Positions 44,203 to 54,678 of a stretch of 64,000 nt of DNA are shown piece after piece. The notes under the pieces were generated by a model that was not told the origin of the DNA, searched no databases, and saw only the letters and a program-made list of their open reading frames with translations. The stretch spans positions 3,534,001-3,598,000 of the forward strand of contig PYIU01000003.1 in the NCBI GenBank assembly GCA_003415625.1, given 5' to 3'. Positions within the stretch are counted from its first letter, which is position 1, and each line of letters begins with the position of its first letter. Both the position numbers and the translations under genes were made by a program. The stretch is from Aquanectria penicillioides (lineage: Eukaryota; Ascomycota; Sordariomycetes; Hypocreales; Nectriaceae).

Positions 44203-45068
44203 GGCTTATTTGTGGATGCTGGTGTATTTGATATCGAGTCGCGCGGTCCGGGAAGCGGCGTTGGGGAGAGCGCAGAGGGTGTGTTGCTTGAGGCATAGCG
44301 GTCCTGGGATGCGATGTCGTGGAGGAGTGCATAAGACGGTACGTCATGTCGGAGGGGTAACTAACTCAGAGCTCTGTGCGCAACCCGATGGGAGCATCAC
44401 GGCAATGAAGAATGACATCATCACCCATAGGAGGGCAATATTGAAGCTAATTGGTATCTTAATACACTCGTGAATTTAGTCGATTTCGAATTGTATTCCT
44501 TCAAGATCTACATGTGACCCTGCTGCAGTCTTGAACTGTTAGTGCTCGAGTCTTTTTTTAGCGGGGAACTGAGACAGATGCATGCCTGGGGAAAACCTGG
44601 CGATGGAAAAGAGTGAGTAAAAGCTCGCACAATGAGAAAGGAAACCAATAATTACAATTAAAACAAGTTTTTTTTTTTCCCCTTTCAAATTTGTATCCCT
44701 AACCTCTTCCAATTTCAGCTACGTCTAAGAGGTTTGGAACAAAAGCAGTCCAAGCAAAGGAGTTTCCTGTTCCTCTCTGAGAACATCTCTGAGAGATCCA
44801 AGCCCCGCCTGCGGATCAAGCTCAAACGCGAACAGTGTTGTTACATAAGCATGTGACCCCGCCATTCATTGCCACCCACTACCGCGTTTCCACTCAACGC
44901 GCTTGACGCGTCGCAGGCACCTTTCGCCTTTCCCACACCCAAATCACCGACCACCTCCTAAAAAGTTCCCAGCATCCCCCATCGCACATCGACATCGACA
45001 TCGACATCGACATTTGATTCCCCAAAAGACACCACACAAAACATAGCCGATCAGTCGTTCGCAAAGCC
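44203..45068. other. Divergent promoter of the DLH-like gene and RPA1
   Basis: 866 bp between divergent start codons. It contains an MCB-type cluster (44883-44911) close to RPA1, and four CATCGA hexamers (44987-45010) in the probable RPA1 leader. Confidence 0.6.
44883..44911 (+). promoter_or_regulatory. MCB-like (MBF) cluster upstream of RPA1
   Basis: A perfect ACGCGT is at 44906-44911. Two more CGCG cores lie at 44883-44886 and 44898-44901. They sit about 160-185 bp upstream of the RPA1 start. ACGCGT is the MBF binding site that drives S-phase genes in yeasts; its action here is inferred. Confidence 0.6.
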
Positions 45069-47077
45069 ATGATGGATGCTTCTTCAGCGCTCTCGCGAGG
45101 CGCCCTCGAGTATGTCCTTCCCACCGCCACCACACCCCTACCGTGCTGACTTGTGCAAGTGTGATCTTCAATGATCCCGACAAGGCCGCAAAGCTGTTCC
45201 CCGTTCCCGTCATGCAATGCCTCCAGGTTAAGCAGATGGCCCCCTCAGCTCAGGGAGGAGACCGATACCGACTCGTCATGAGCGATGGCGAGCACTATGT
45301 GCAAACCATGCTTGCCACCCAAGCCAATCACGTCGTTCACGATGGGAAGCTTGTTCGGGGATGCATCGTGCGGGTGAAGGCGCACACTCCTAACAACCTG
45401 AAGGGAAAGAAGTAAGTACCTCTGCCTCTGCCTCTGCCTCTGCCTCTGCCTCTGCCAACTTTTCCTTATTCGTCTCTTGCTCACACTCCCTAGTATCCTC
45501 GTCATTCTCGATCTCGAAGTCATCGAATCCCTCGGCGTTCAGGAGAAAATCGGCGAGCCCTCTGCAGTCGACTCCAAAGCGCCCCAAGAGACAACCATTG
45601 CAGGAAACGATTTCTATGGTGCCAAGAGCGAGCAGGAACAAAAGCCACAGGTGCAACAACCGAAATCCATGCCTTCACGACCAGCTGAGCACGGTGGTAC
45701 CGTCATCTACCCCATCGAGGGTCTATCGCCCTATGCAAACAAGTGGACGATCAAGGCGCGTGTCACATCCAAGTCAGACATCAAAACCTGGCACAAGGCT
45801 ACTGGAGAAGGAAAGCTCTTCAGTGTCAACCTTTTGGATGAGAGTGGCGAGATCAAGGCCACTGGCTTCAACGACCAATGCGACGCATTTTACGATGTCC
45901 TGCAGGAGGGTTCCGTCTACCTCATTTCTACACCCTGCCGTGTCAACTTGGCAAAGAAGCAATTCTCCAACCTGCCCAACGACTTCGAATTGACTTTCGA
46001 GCGTGACACTGTCATTCAGAAGGCCGAGGACCAGTCAAATGTTCCTCAAGTTAGATTCAACTTCTGCACCATCCAAGAGTTGCAGAATGTCGAAAAGGAC
46101 AACACTGTCGATGTCATTGGTGTATTGAAGGAGGTTGGAAACATTGATGAGATCATTTCCAAGAGGGACAGCAGGCCTTTCTCCAAGCGTGACCTCACTC
46201 TGGTAGACGACACAGGCTTTTCTGTTCGCGTCACTGTCTGGGGCAAGACGGCAAGCTCATTTGACACCTCACCAGAGTCTGTCATTGCGTTCAAGGGTAC
46301 CAAGGTCTCTGATTTTGGTGGCAAGAGTCTAAGCTTGCTCTCTTCTGGAACTATGAGTATCAACCCCGATATCCCCGATGCCCACAGGCTCAAGGGTTGG
46401 TATGACTCGGCAGGTCGAGGAAGCACGTTCTCCAACCATCAGAACTCGGCAAGCATGGGCAGTGCCACCGGCCGAAAGGACGAAAGCAAGACCATCTCTC
46501 AAGTCAAGGACGAGAACCTCGGCTTCGAGAACGAGAAGGGCGACTACTACTCTATCCAAGCCACCATCGTCTTCATCAAGCAAGACAACTTCTGCTATCC
46601 GGCCTGCTCCGGAGCTGAATGCAATAAGAAGGTCACAGATATGGGCGACGGCACTTGGTACTGCGATAAGTGCTCTGCGGCACGAGACAAGCCCGAGTAT
46701 CGATATATCATGTCTATCAACGTTGCAGACCACACCAGCCACCAGTGGCTAAACTGCTTCGATGAAACTGGCAAGATTATTATGGGTCGAAGTGCCAACG
46801 AGCTGATGGAGCTCAAGGAGAACGATGACGAGAAATTCAGGGCGGCGTTTGAAGAGGCCAACTGCAAAAAGCTCACCTTCAGGTGCAGGGCGAAGATGGA
46901 CCACTATGGCGACCAACAAAAGTAAGTGAAGATGATGCAGTCTTTTTTACAAGGAACCAAGCATTAACAGCGATACGCAGGATTCGGTACCAGGTGATGA
47001 GTGCAGCTCCCCTGAACTACAAGTCCGAGGGCGATAAGCTAGCAGAGTTGATTAAGCAGTATGAAATCAGTTCTTAA
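45069..47077 (+). CDS. RFA1: Replication protein A large subunit (RPA1/RFA1)
   Basis: Exons 45069-45109, 45160-45411, 45494-46921 and 46981-47077; introns are 50, 82 and 59 bp. The product is 605 residues, the usual length. An N-terminal OB fold (LFPVPVMQCLQVKQM, RYRLVMSDG) for protein contacts is followed by a linker and the single-strand-DNA-binding OB folds. These begin at PIEGLSPYANKWTIKARVT and include the FNDQCDAFYDVLQEGSVY and TLVDDTGFSVRVTVWGKTA segments. The C-terminal OB fold carries the zinc ribbon C469-X4-C474-X13-C488-X2-C491. It binds ssDNA in the nuclear heterotrimer acting in replication, repair and recombination. Intron 2 contains a CTCTGC hexamer array (about 45417-45455). 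The first exon encodes only 13 residues plus a split Asp codon, joined through a GTATGT donor. The promoter has an ACGCGT element. A second ATG follows the first immediately. Confidence 0.97.
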
Positions 47078-47451
47078 AGGCAAGGTTGAGTTAAGGGTTA
47101 AGGGGTCATTTGTCAAGGAACAAGGGTCAATAATATGAGGGATGACTAAAATGGAGTGCTTCAAGGCTGGATTGCCTCACTGTGATGTAGAGCCTGATTT
47201 TTTTTTCGTTGATGTTCGCTTCACGTAGACTAATGATATCATCGCTACCATGTTGTGGTTAGGTACTTTAGTGACTGTGACCTCCATTGGCAGAGATCTA
47301 TGAGCAGCGCGACTGTACTTGCAAGTATCCAAAAGCATGTAACAACCTTGGACTTTTCCAACTCAACGCCCCGGCCCATCAATTGGCTGCCTATTTTTAT
47401 TTTTATTTTCTTTTTTCTTCAATTCCCTGCTTCGCAACTCCGAGCAAACAA
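47078..47451. other. Short convergent gap, RPA1 to PRO2
   Basis: 374 bp between two converging stop codons. T-rich tracts occur near 47195-47207 and 47395-47420; no gene is seen. Confidence 0.6.
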
Positions 47452-48976
47452 CTACAGGGAAAGTTTTTCGTGCTTCCATGGTCGCTGACCCTCTCCCTCG
47501 CCATAGCTCGTGGTGGCTTGGTAGTCTCCACGAATCTTGTACTTGTAGATGGTCAGGCCCTCCAGACCAACAGGTCCACGGGCGTGGATCTTGTTGGTGC
47601 TGATGCCGACCTCAGTACCAAAGCCATATCGCATGCCATCGGCCAGACGAGTAGCCGCGTTCCAGTAGACGCCAGCCGAGTCAACCTCATTCATGAAACG
47701 CTCAGCGTCGGCGGTGTTGGATGTGAGAATGGCGTCAGTGTGGTGGGAGCCATGGGTGTTGATGTGGTTGATGGCGGTGGAGAGGTCAGTGACAGTCTTG
47801 ACGCCGATGGTCAAGGACAGATGCTCAGTATCGTAGTCCTCAGGAGTGGCATCCTGAACACCCTCGAGTGAGAGGGAGGCAATGGCGGCCTTGCTAGCAG
47901 GGTCACATCGAAGGGAGACGCCCTTAGCAGCAAGAGCAGCAGCGACGCCGGGAAAGACGGTGGTGAGAGCGGAGTCCTGGACTAGGAGTGTCTCAACGGC
48001 GTTGCAGGCAGCGGGGTAGCTGGTCTTGGAGTCGACAATAGCAATGATAGCCTTGTCCGTATCTGCAGAGTCGGTGAGATAGATGTGGCAGAGGCCGTCG
48101 GCATGACCAAGGACGGGAATCTTTGTAGACTCTTTAATGTAGCGTACAAGCTCGTTGGAGCCACGAGGAATGACAAGATCAATGTAGCGATCCTGGGCAA
48201 GCAGCTGAGCAATAACGTCACGGGTGGTGACAAGTTGTATAGCAGAGTTGGGAACCTGGGTCTTTTCAAGGGCCGAAGAGATGACCTGAGAGATGGCAAC
48301 GAAGGACTCGGTGGACTCTTTGCCACCTAGATACATTGTTAATGCAAAGAGAACCTGAGAGTGGTTCAAATGGGCGTTGGTGGGACTTACCCTTCAGGAT
48401 GGCAGCGTTACCAGACTTGATGGCGAGGGAAGCAATGTTGGCGATGACTTCAGGGCGAGCCTCGAAAATGATGAGAAGGACACCAATAGGGCACGAGACA
48501 CGCTCCATGACGAGATCATCATCAAGCTTCGTCCTCATCTGGACCTGACCAACTATGAGGTAGTTAGCAATTTAACATTTATTTGTTGGTTTTTGCTTTC
48601 TCAAGTACGACCAGGGGGCGGATGAGATAAAGGCGGCCAAAATATTATGGGAAAGGAATATAAAAAGGGGCGTACCTGGGTCCTCTAGATCTCTCACGTC
48701 CAAAATGCCCTTGAGCATATCTTCCCACTTGCCCTTCTTGCCTAGATCGAGTCTGGACACGAGAGCCTGGCTGAGAGAGCCGTCGGCGGCGGCCTTGCGG
48801 GCAAGGTCGAGATCCCGAGCATTGGCAGCGAGAATGGAGTCCTTGGATTCGGTGAGGGCGGCGTGGATGGCCTCGAGGGCCTGGTTGCGGGCCGAAGCCG
48901 GAAGAGTTGCGAGGGCGAAGGAGGCCGTCTTTGCGGCAGAGGCAGCAGCTTCCGGAGAAGCAGTGGTCAGAGACAT
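47452..48976 (-). CDS. PRO2: Gamma-glutamyl phosphate reductase (glutamate-5-semialdehyde dehydrogenase)
   Basis: Three exons on the minus strand: 48676-48976, 48391-48552 and 47452-48326; introns are 123 and 64 bp. The product is 445 residues, normal for the family. Signatures are [36 protein letters not shown] across the second junction, [30 protein letters not shown] with the catalytic Cys, and [20 protein letters not shown]. It reduces gamma-glutamyl phosphate with NADPH, the second step of proline synthesis, in the cytosol. A perfect TGACTCA lies about 120 bp upstream of the start, consistent with cross-pathway (CPC1/GCN4) control. The gene is divergent from the MFS transporter. Confidence 0.97.
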
Positions 48977-50607
48977 GTTGATTGATGATGATGGACACGG
49001 GACGGGAGAGAGCTCTCGTAAGATAGACGACCAATCAGCCAATCACTGGGTCACCTTTTGTGAGTGCGCCGAGAATGTGCAGTGCTTGTATGGTGACTCA
49101 AAATAGAGCGAGCGGGCGAGGGAGTGAGTTAGTGAATGTCAAGTTTGCCCCGCCACTTTGCACTTTTTTTGCGTGGGGTTCATGCACCCCGCCATTGCCA
49201 GTCGTGCTTGCCACTCATTGATTGCCTTGTCTCTCACATCACGCCACGGGAAGGTGCAAGAAAGAAAAAAAAGGGAAGGTTTCCGAAACAATTGGAAGAC
49301 TAGGATGAACGTCAGGGCAGAAAGAAGGCTGAATCTGCAAGAAACCGGTTTGCTTCTACAACCAAATACATGCGTTGCATTCATCATCAATTCCCATACC
49401 TCAACGTATCCAACCATTACCGTTGTAAACCCGAGCGATGTCGGATCCGAACACTGCAACTGGCCAGCCCTGCCATCAGCAGCTCGCGCTCTCAATTGTA
49501 GCGACTGCGACTCTGTGTGACCCTGCAACGGTCGCCAGCTCCAACTTAAAATCGAGTCTTCTCACAACAGAGAAAACAAGTCTCCGGTAGCCTGGTCCCG
49601 TATTACAAATCTCCTGCACACTAGGATCAACGCCGTACAATCACAACCCCCACCTGTCTCCACAAACTACAGGTTGGCATCGGTGGCCGAGATCTCTTCT
49701 CTCCACTGCGGCTGTCGCGTGGCCGTCAGATACGCTCGCTTGGCAGCGGCAGACAACCCACGAAGGAGTGGGTTGCATTACGCACAATCATTTCAATGAT
49801 GGTGGTTGCAACTCCAACCTCGATTAAAAGGGATGGCCGGCAGATTTTCCAGCTTCAGATCTCCTGCTGACTTATGTTTCCGAGGAACTCACCTCCTCCA
49901 GTTTCCCCCAAGTCGTGGGAATGGCGTCACTGGGTTTTGTGCCTGAGTCTCGTTTCGGAAAAGTTTACCAAGTATTACCAGACAACTATCGTCTCCCTTC
50001 CAGCAACTGTATTCAGGCTCTTATATTCGAAAAAGAGGCACATAGCTCAATCATCATAATTATCCGTCTCGGAATTATTCCACCTTGGACATGGACGGCT
50101 TCGTCCTAGTGCCGGATTCCCGATCTATCGGTTCCGTGCTCGGCGAACCCCCCCTCCACCTCTTTCTTGGCCGGCCATTGACTCCACTCGCAAATCTCCC
50201 GCAGTCCTGTGGCCGGGTTGCAATGCCGAATGGCGACTCTGTGTGGGCAGGCGTTGGCGCGTTGGTCGCCGCTTCGCAAAGTGCGAGTGAGCACGACCTT
50301 TATCCGAGTTTTAAAAGCTGGCGGTGACCTCTCCCCCCCGGCATCCGTGATCCTCATCTCGATCTCCAGAAAGCTCCCACACATCTCCTCCCCAAGAACC
50401 ATCTAATGGATCCTTTCGGGACTGCTGCCCCCAGTGTCCATTGCTAATTCCGTTGCTGCTGCTGTTGCTGCTGGCCCTGACTTCCCACTTCCGCCTGTAT
50501 TTTTCCTGTTTCCCCGTTCCGGTCGAGGCTTGTAGATTTCGGCCTCGGCTTGGGTTGTCCGGTCCCACATATTCGGAGCCGACCGACAACAGTCAACCGA
50601 AAAAGCC
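48977..50607. other. Divergent intergenic region, PRO2 and MFS transporter
   Basis: 1.6 kb between divergent starts. It holds the TGACTCA of PRO2. Otherwise no gene or RNA is seen. Confidence 0.55.
49094..49100. promoter_or_regulatory. CPC1/GCN4-type site upstream of PRO2
   Basis: A perfect TGACTCA about 118-124 bp before the PRO2 start codon, the binding site of the general amino acid control activator. Site seen; function inferred. Confidence 0.6.
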
Positions 50608-52445
50608 ATGATGAACTCTGGCAGTGAAGACGAAAAGATTGATCTCGAGCGAGATGGTAACGGCCGTGAAGTAGAACGACCGGCGACTGTAGGCTCGGAC
50701 TCAACAAAGTCCAACCACAGCCAAATCGAGTCTGCACACGAGATCGAGCCCGTCACCATTGGCGAGCCCCTTGGCAACATAGATACAAAAAAGTCTACCA
50801 GACGGAGTCAGTCCAGGGCATCCTCTACTCACTCTAGAGCATTGTCCGTCGTTCCTCGCAACAAGAGGCGCGGCCTGCTAGGTAGCATCACTCTCGTCCC
50901 CGAGATAGCATATCCCCCCGATTACAAAAAGTCAACAAAATGGAGCCTGGTCGGCATCATAGCCTTAGCTACGGCCGCCGCGCCCCTTGGCTCAACTGTG
51001 GTTTACCGTATGTATCTTATCCAAACCCCCAATATATTGGTATCGTTATTTGCCCGTGTGCTAAAAGGTCACAAAGCCGCCCTACCAGTTTTGGCAAAGG
51101 AGTTCCACGCCTCTGAAACTGTCACCAACTTGTCCGTGGCACTATATATGATTTCCATGGCCATCTTCCCGCTATGGTGGTCCTCATTTTCCGAGGAGTT
51201 TGGCCGCCGCTCCATCTACATCATCTCCTTCACCCTTTTTCTCATATTTTCTGTGCTTTCCGCCATCAGCACGAACATCACCATGCTTATCATCTTCCGA
51301 ATGTGTGCGGGCGGTGCTTCGGCGAGCGCCCACGCCACGGGTGCAGGTTCCATCGCCGACTTGTTCGAGGTCTTTGAGCGAGGAAATGCGATGAGCATCT
51401 TTTATCTCGGCCCGCTTTTGGGTCCGCTGATTGCTCCCGTCATTGGCGGCGTAGTTACGCAAGAACTCAGCTGGCGTGCCACCATGTGGTTTCTCTCCAT
51501 CTACGGTCTAATTGTTCTTTTGTTGATTGTGTTCTTTCTGCCGGAGACTTTGGCTCGTCGCAAGCCCGAAGAGCCCCCTCAGACCACCCAGACGGAGGAC
51601 CTCCAACGGATGCGCACCATGGATTCTGCCAAAGAAAAGACGAAGCGATTCACCAAGTCTCTTCGACGATTCTTCATTGACCCCCTGGGTGTCATTGTCT
51701 ACCTGCGCTACCCTCCTGTTTTCATCACAGTCTTGGTAGCCGCCATTGCCTTCGGTTCGCTCTACATTGCCAACATCGGCATCCAGCAAAAATTCTCTCG
51801 GCCGCCATACAACTACGGCCAGCTCATCATCGGTCTGCTGTACATTCCTTCCGGGTTGGGGTACATTACGGGATCGCTCTTCGGGGGCAGGTGGATCGAT
51901 AACATCATGGCACGCGAGGCCCGCAAGGCCAACCGCTATGACGAAAACGGCAAACTCATCTATCTCCCCGAAGATCGTCTCCGTGAGAATGCTTGGATTG
52001 CTGTGACCGTTTACCCCCTGGCGTTGCTCATGTTTGGATGGACGCTGAGGTATGGTGTGTTCGTGGTTGTCCCGTGCATTGCCTTGTTCTTCTTTGGAGT
52101 CGCTTCCATGCTCATCTTTGTAAGTCTCACTTCCTCTCTCACATTCTTTTTTTTTTTGAATGAATCGTATACTAACATGGGTCCCAGTCTGCCGCCACGA
52201 CTATGCTCACGGAATTTATCCGCAAGCGAAGCTCCGCTGGTGTAGCCGTCAACAACTTGGTGCGTAATACGCTCAGCTGCATTGGCGCCATTGTCGCCGC
52301 CCCCTGGATTGATGCCATCGACGTTGGGTGGGTTTTCACGACCATCTGCATCTTCTGTATAGTTGTGAGCTACATAAGCATTTGGGTTTTGAGAAAGAAC
52401 TCGACCAAGTGGAGGAAGGCAATGGATGAGGCTTTGAACAAGTAA
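50608..52445 (+). CDS. MFS drug:H+ antiporter (DHA1 family, QDR/DTR-like)
   Basis: Exons 50608-51007, 51077-52119 and 52188-52445; introns are 69 and 68 bp. The product is 566 residues. A long polar cytosolic N-terminus of about 105 residues precedes the membrane region. Twelve hydrophobic segments follow, starting at WSLVGIIALATAAAPLGSTV. The loop 2-3 motif is SEEFGRRSIYIISF, and GPLLGPLIAPVIGG matches the antiporter motif C of DHA1 proteins. A central hydrophilic loop (RRKPEEPPQ to KRFTKSLRRFF) separates the halves, and the last segments are split by intron 2. The first intron is 23 codons long with no in-frame stop, so retention would add residues after the first membrane segment; removing it restores VVYPALPVLAKEFH. 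Related transporters export drugs, polyamines or spore-wall precursors. The substrate here is unknown, and the plasma membrane is the likely site. Confidence 0.9.
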
Positions 52446-52644
52446 TCTTTCGAGGATGCTGGGTTTGTTGTGTTGGTTCTTAGGGCATCAAAATAGCCAC
52501 CGTTCAGAAGATATAGACAAGCTCGAGGACGCCCGGAAGTATTGATGAGATTTAGTTATATGTATGTGCTAGATCATTTATGACAAGGGGCATAACGTCT
52601 CAAGTCCCCCCATCGTCTTCATTATTAGAACACGCTCTGGTCAA

Positions 52645-53998
52645 TCATTGCTTCTTCTCGTCAGTAAATAGTTTCCCAATCGCATCCGCGCCCACATTTC
52701 CTCCACTGAACACCAATCCCAGATCCCAGCCATCCTCTCCTGCCTCCTTCTCAACCATACTCCGGAAATCCTCATCAAACAAGGCCACGGCCAACGGGAC
52801 GCACCCGCTCGGCTCAACCACTAGCTTGAAGCGCTCTAGCACCAGCCGCATCGCCGCCCGGATCTCATCCTCTGTCACGCTATACATGCCGCTTACCAAC
52901 TTGCGCTCGAAGATGACCTTCCATGGGTGCAGCCCCACCGGAGTACGCAGGCCGTCTGCGATGGTAAGCGACGATACGTTGGGCACACGTGAGCCAGCCT
53001 CGTAGCCTCGCTTGCCGTCATCGGCACCCTGGTAAGACGGCTCGGCGCCAAAGACGCGGATTCCTGTACCCTCGCAACTGAGAGCCACGCCCGAAAGCAT
53101 ACCTCCACCGCCGCACGGAGTCATGATGGCGTCGAGACCCGGCTTGGCCTTACTACTTCCAGGTTTTCCGGGTTTGTTGTTATCCCCCCCAGTAGCAGCA
53201 GCGCGGAAGCGAGACTCGCCTTCCCCGGCGGGCGTCATAAGATCAACGACTTGCTGCTGAAACTCGAGGCCCATTGTGCCCTGGCCGAGCATGATATCGG
53301 GGTGGTCGTAAGGCGGCACGAGACGGGCACCCGTCTCCGCGATAACCTGATTAGCAACAGCCTCCCGCTCAACGCTGGTGCTGCCGCTGAAGATGACATT
53401 TGCGCCGTAGCCTTTGGTGGCCGCAATCTTTTGAGGGATGGAGATGTTGGGCATGACAATGTGAGCCTTGATGCCGTTTTCACGGGCAGCCAGAGCCAGA
53501 GCCTGGGCATGATTTCCTAGATAAAACTAATAGTCAGTGACGTGCTTCTTTCTTTTTACCATCGCAGTTGGATATGCAGAGACATAGGTTGCAGTCCACG
53601 CAAAGCAAAATCCGGCAATAGTTGAATGGGAGTAAGAATCAGATATAGAAAGTCTCACCAGAACTATGCGTCACAACACCCTTCTCCTTACCACCTCCCT
53701 CGAGCCACCCTGGCTCCTGCTTCAGCCTCTCGATGGCATGAAAGGCGCCCCGGACCTTGAAGGCACCGATGCGCTGCAGGTTCTCGCACTTGAACCAGAG
53801 CCGGATCACGGGCTTGGCTGGCGTCCGCCCCGCCCACCGGGTGTCAGCCAGCTCTTCGGCGGTGCGGGGTGTGGACGCCAGCTCCGTCAAGGTCCTATTC
53901 GTCAGGACGGGAGTGAGATGGACATTGGGTTTCACGAGCTTGTGAGCCTCGACAACCGATTCTCGAGTGAGAGGGAGCGTCGTCGAGAGGTCCGCCAT
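52645..53998 (-). CDS. PLP-dependent threonine/serine dehydratase (serine racemase-like, fold type II)
   Basis: Exons 53659-53998 and 52645-53516; the intron (53517-53658) is 142 bp. The product is 403 residues. PLP-enzyme motifs are [16 protein letters not shown], whose Lys binds [15 protein letters not shown] across the junction, and the phosphate-binding loop [10 protein letters not shown]. It lacks the C-terminal ACT-like regulatory half of biosynthetic threonine deaminase (ILV1, about 550-600 residues). It is therefore more like catabolic dehydratases, SRY1 or serine racemase, converting threonine or serine to 2-oxobutyrate or pyruvate. An unusual ~30-residue polar insert ([20 protein letters not shown]) sits just before the glycine loop. 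It is followed downstream by the transporter's 3' end (199 bp between stop codons). Substrate specificity is uncertain. Confidence 0.85.
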
Positions 53999-54195
53999 GG
54001 TGGACGGGTTTAGTCATGAATTGAATGGAGCTGGATAGGCAATGGGTGTTGGCCGATAACGGTGAAAGTGCTATGGCCAGTGCCAGTTGCTAGGTGGCGA
54101 GCGAAACTTATATGTCGTTGTTGATGTAGAGTGAGTGGGTAAAATAATGATATCGAGTTGCCCGAGTGAGGCAGCAATCTACTTGGCCTTCCATG

Positions 54196-54239
<44 letters not shown>

Positions 54240-54678
54240 CCTATGCATTTACAACATCTTTCCTAATGAGGTGTTTCTCAAGGCAAGTTGCCCTGTGTCA
54301 TGTCGCTCCCGCTCACCCAAATCGGCAGGCAATCAGACCTGGCACACAGGCTGTGGCCCGCTTATCACACCAAGATAGCGCCAAGGAACTCAATGATTGG
54401 TCGCACTAACCCCGCTTCGCCACCAGGGCCGAACCAGCGGGCTGTCGCTTGCCTCTCGGACGACTACGGGCGCACACGGAGCATAAAAATAGACCCGCGG
54501 GAAAACATTTGAATTGTTCAAGAAAAGGAAATTTTTTGGTATTGAGTTGGCCACGAGCCAGATATCAACCTTTGGACGAGCCCAGATCCCTTTAGAGATC
54601 CCAGGAATATAAGTACAAAAGTTCAACAATTTTGCCAAGCCGTTCCAACACCCTCCTGTTTCAACGCCCATCAGTCGC
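53999..54678. other. Intergenic: dehydratase promoter and ILV5 3' flank
   Basis: 680 bp with a compound CA/TA microsatellite at 54196-54239. No gene and no TGASTCA element are seen. Confidence 0.55.
54196..54239. repeat. Compound microsatellite (CA)~9(TA)~13
   Basis: A CA tract passes directly into a TA tract, roughly 200-240 bp upstream of the dehydratase start. Confidence 0.95.
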
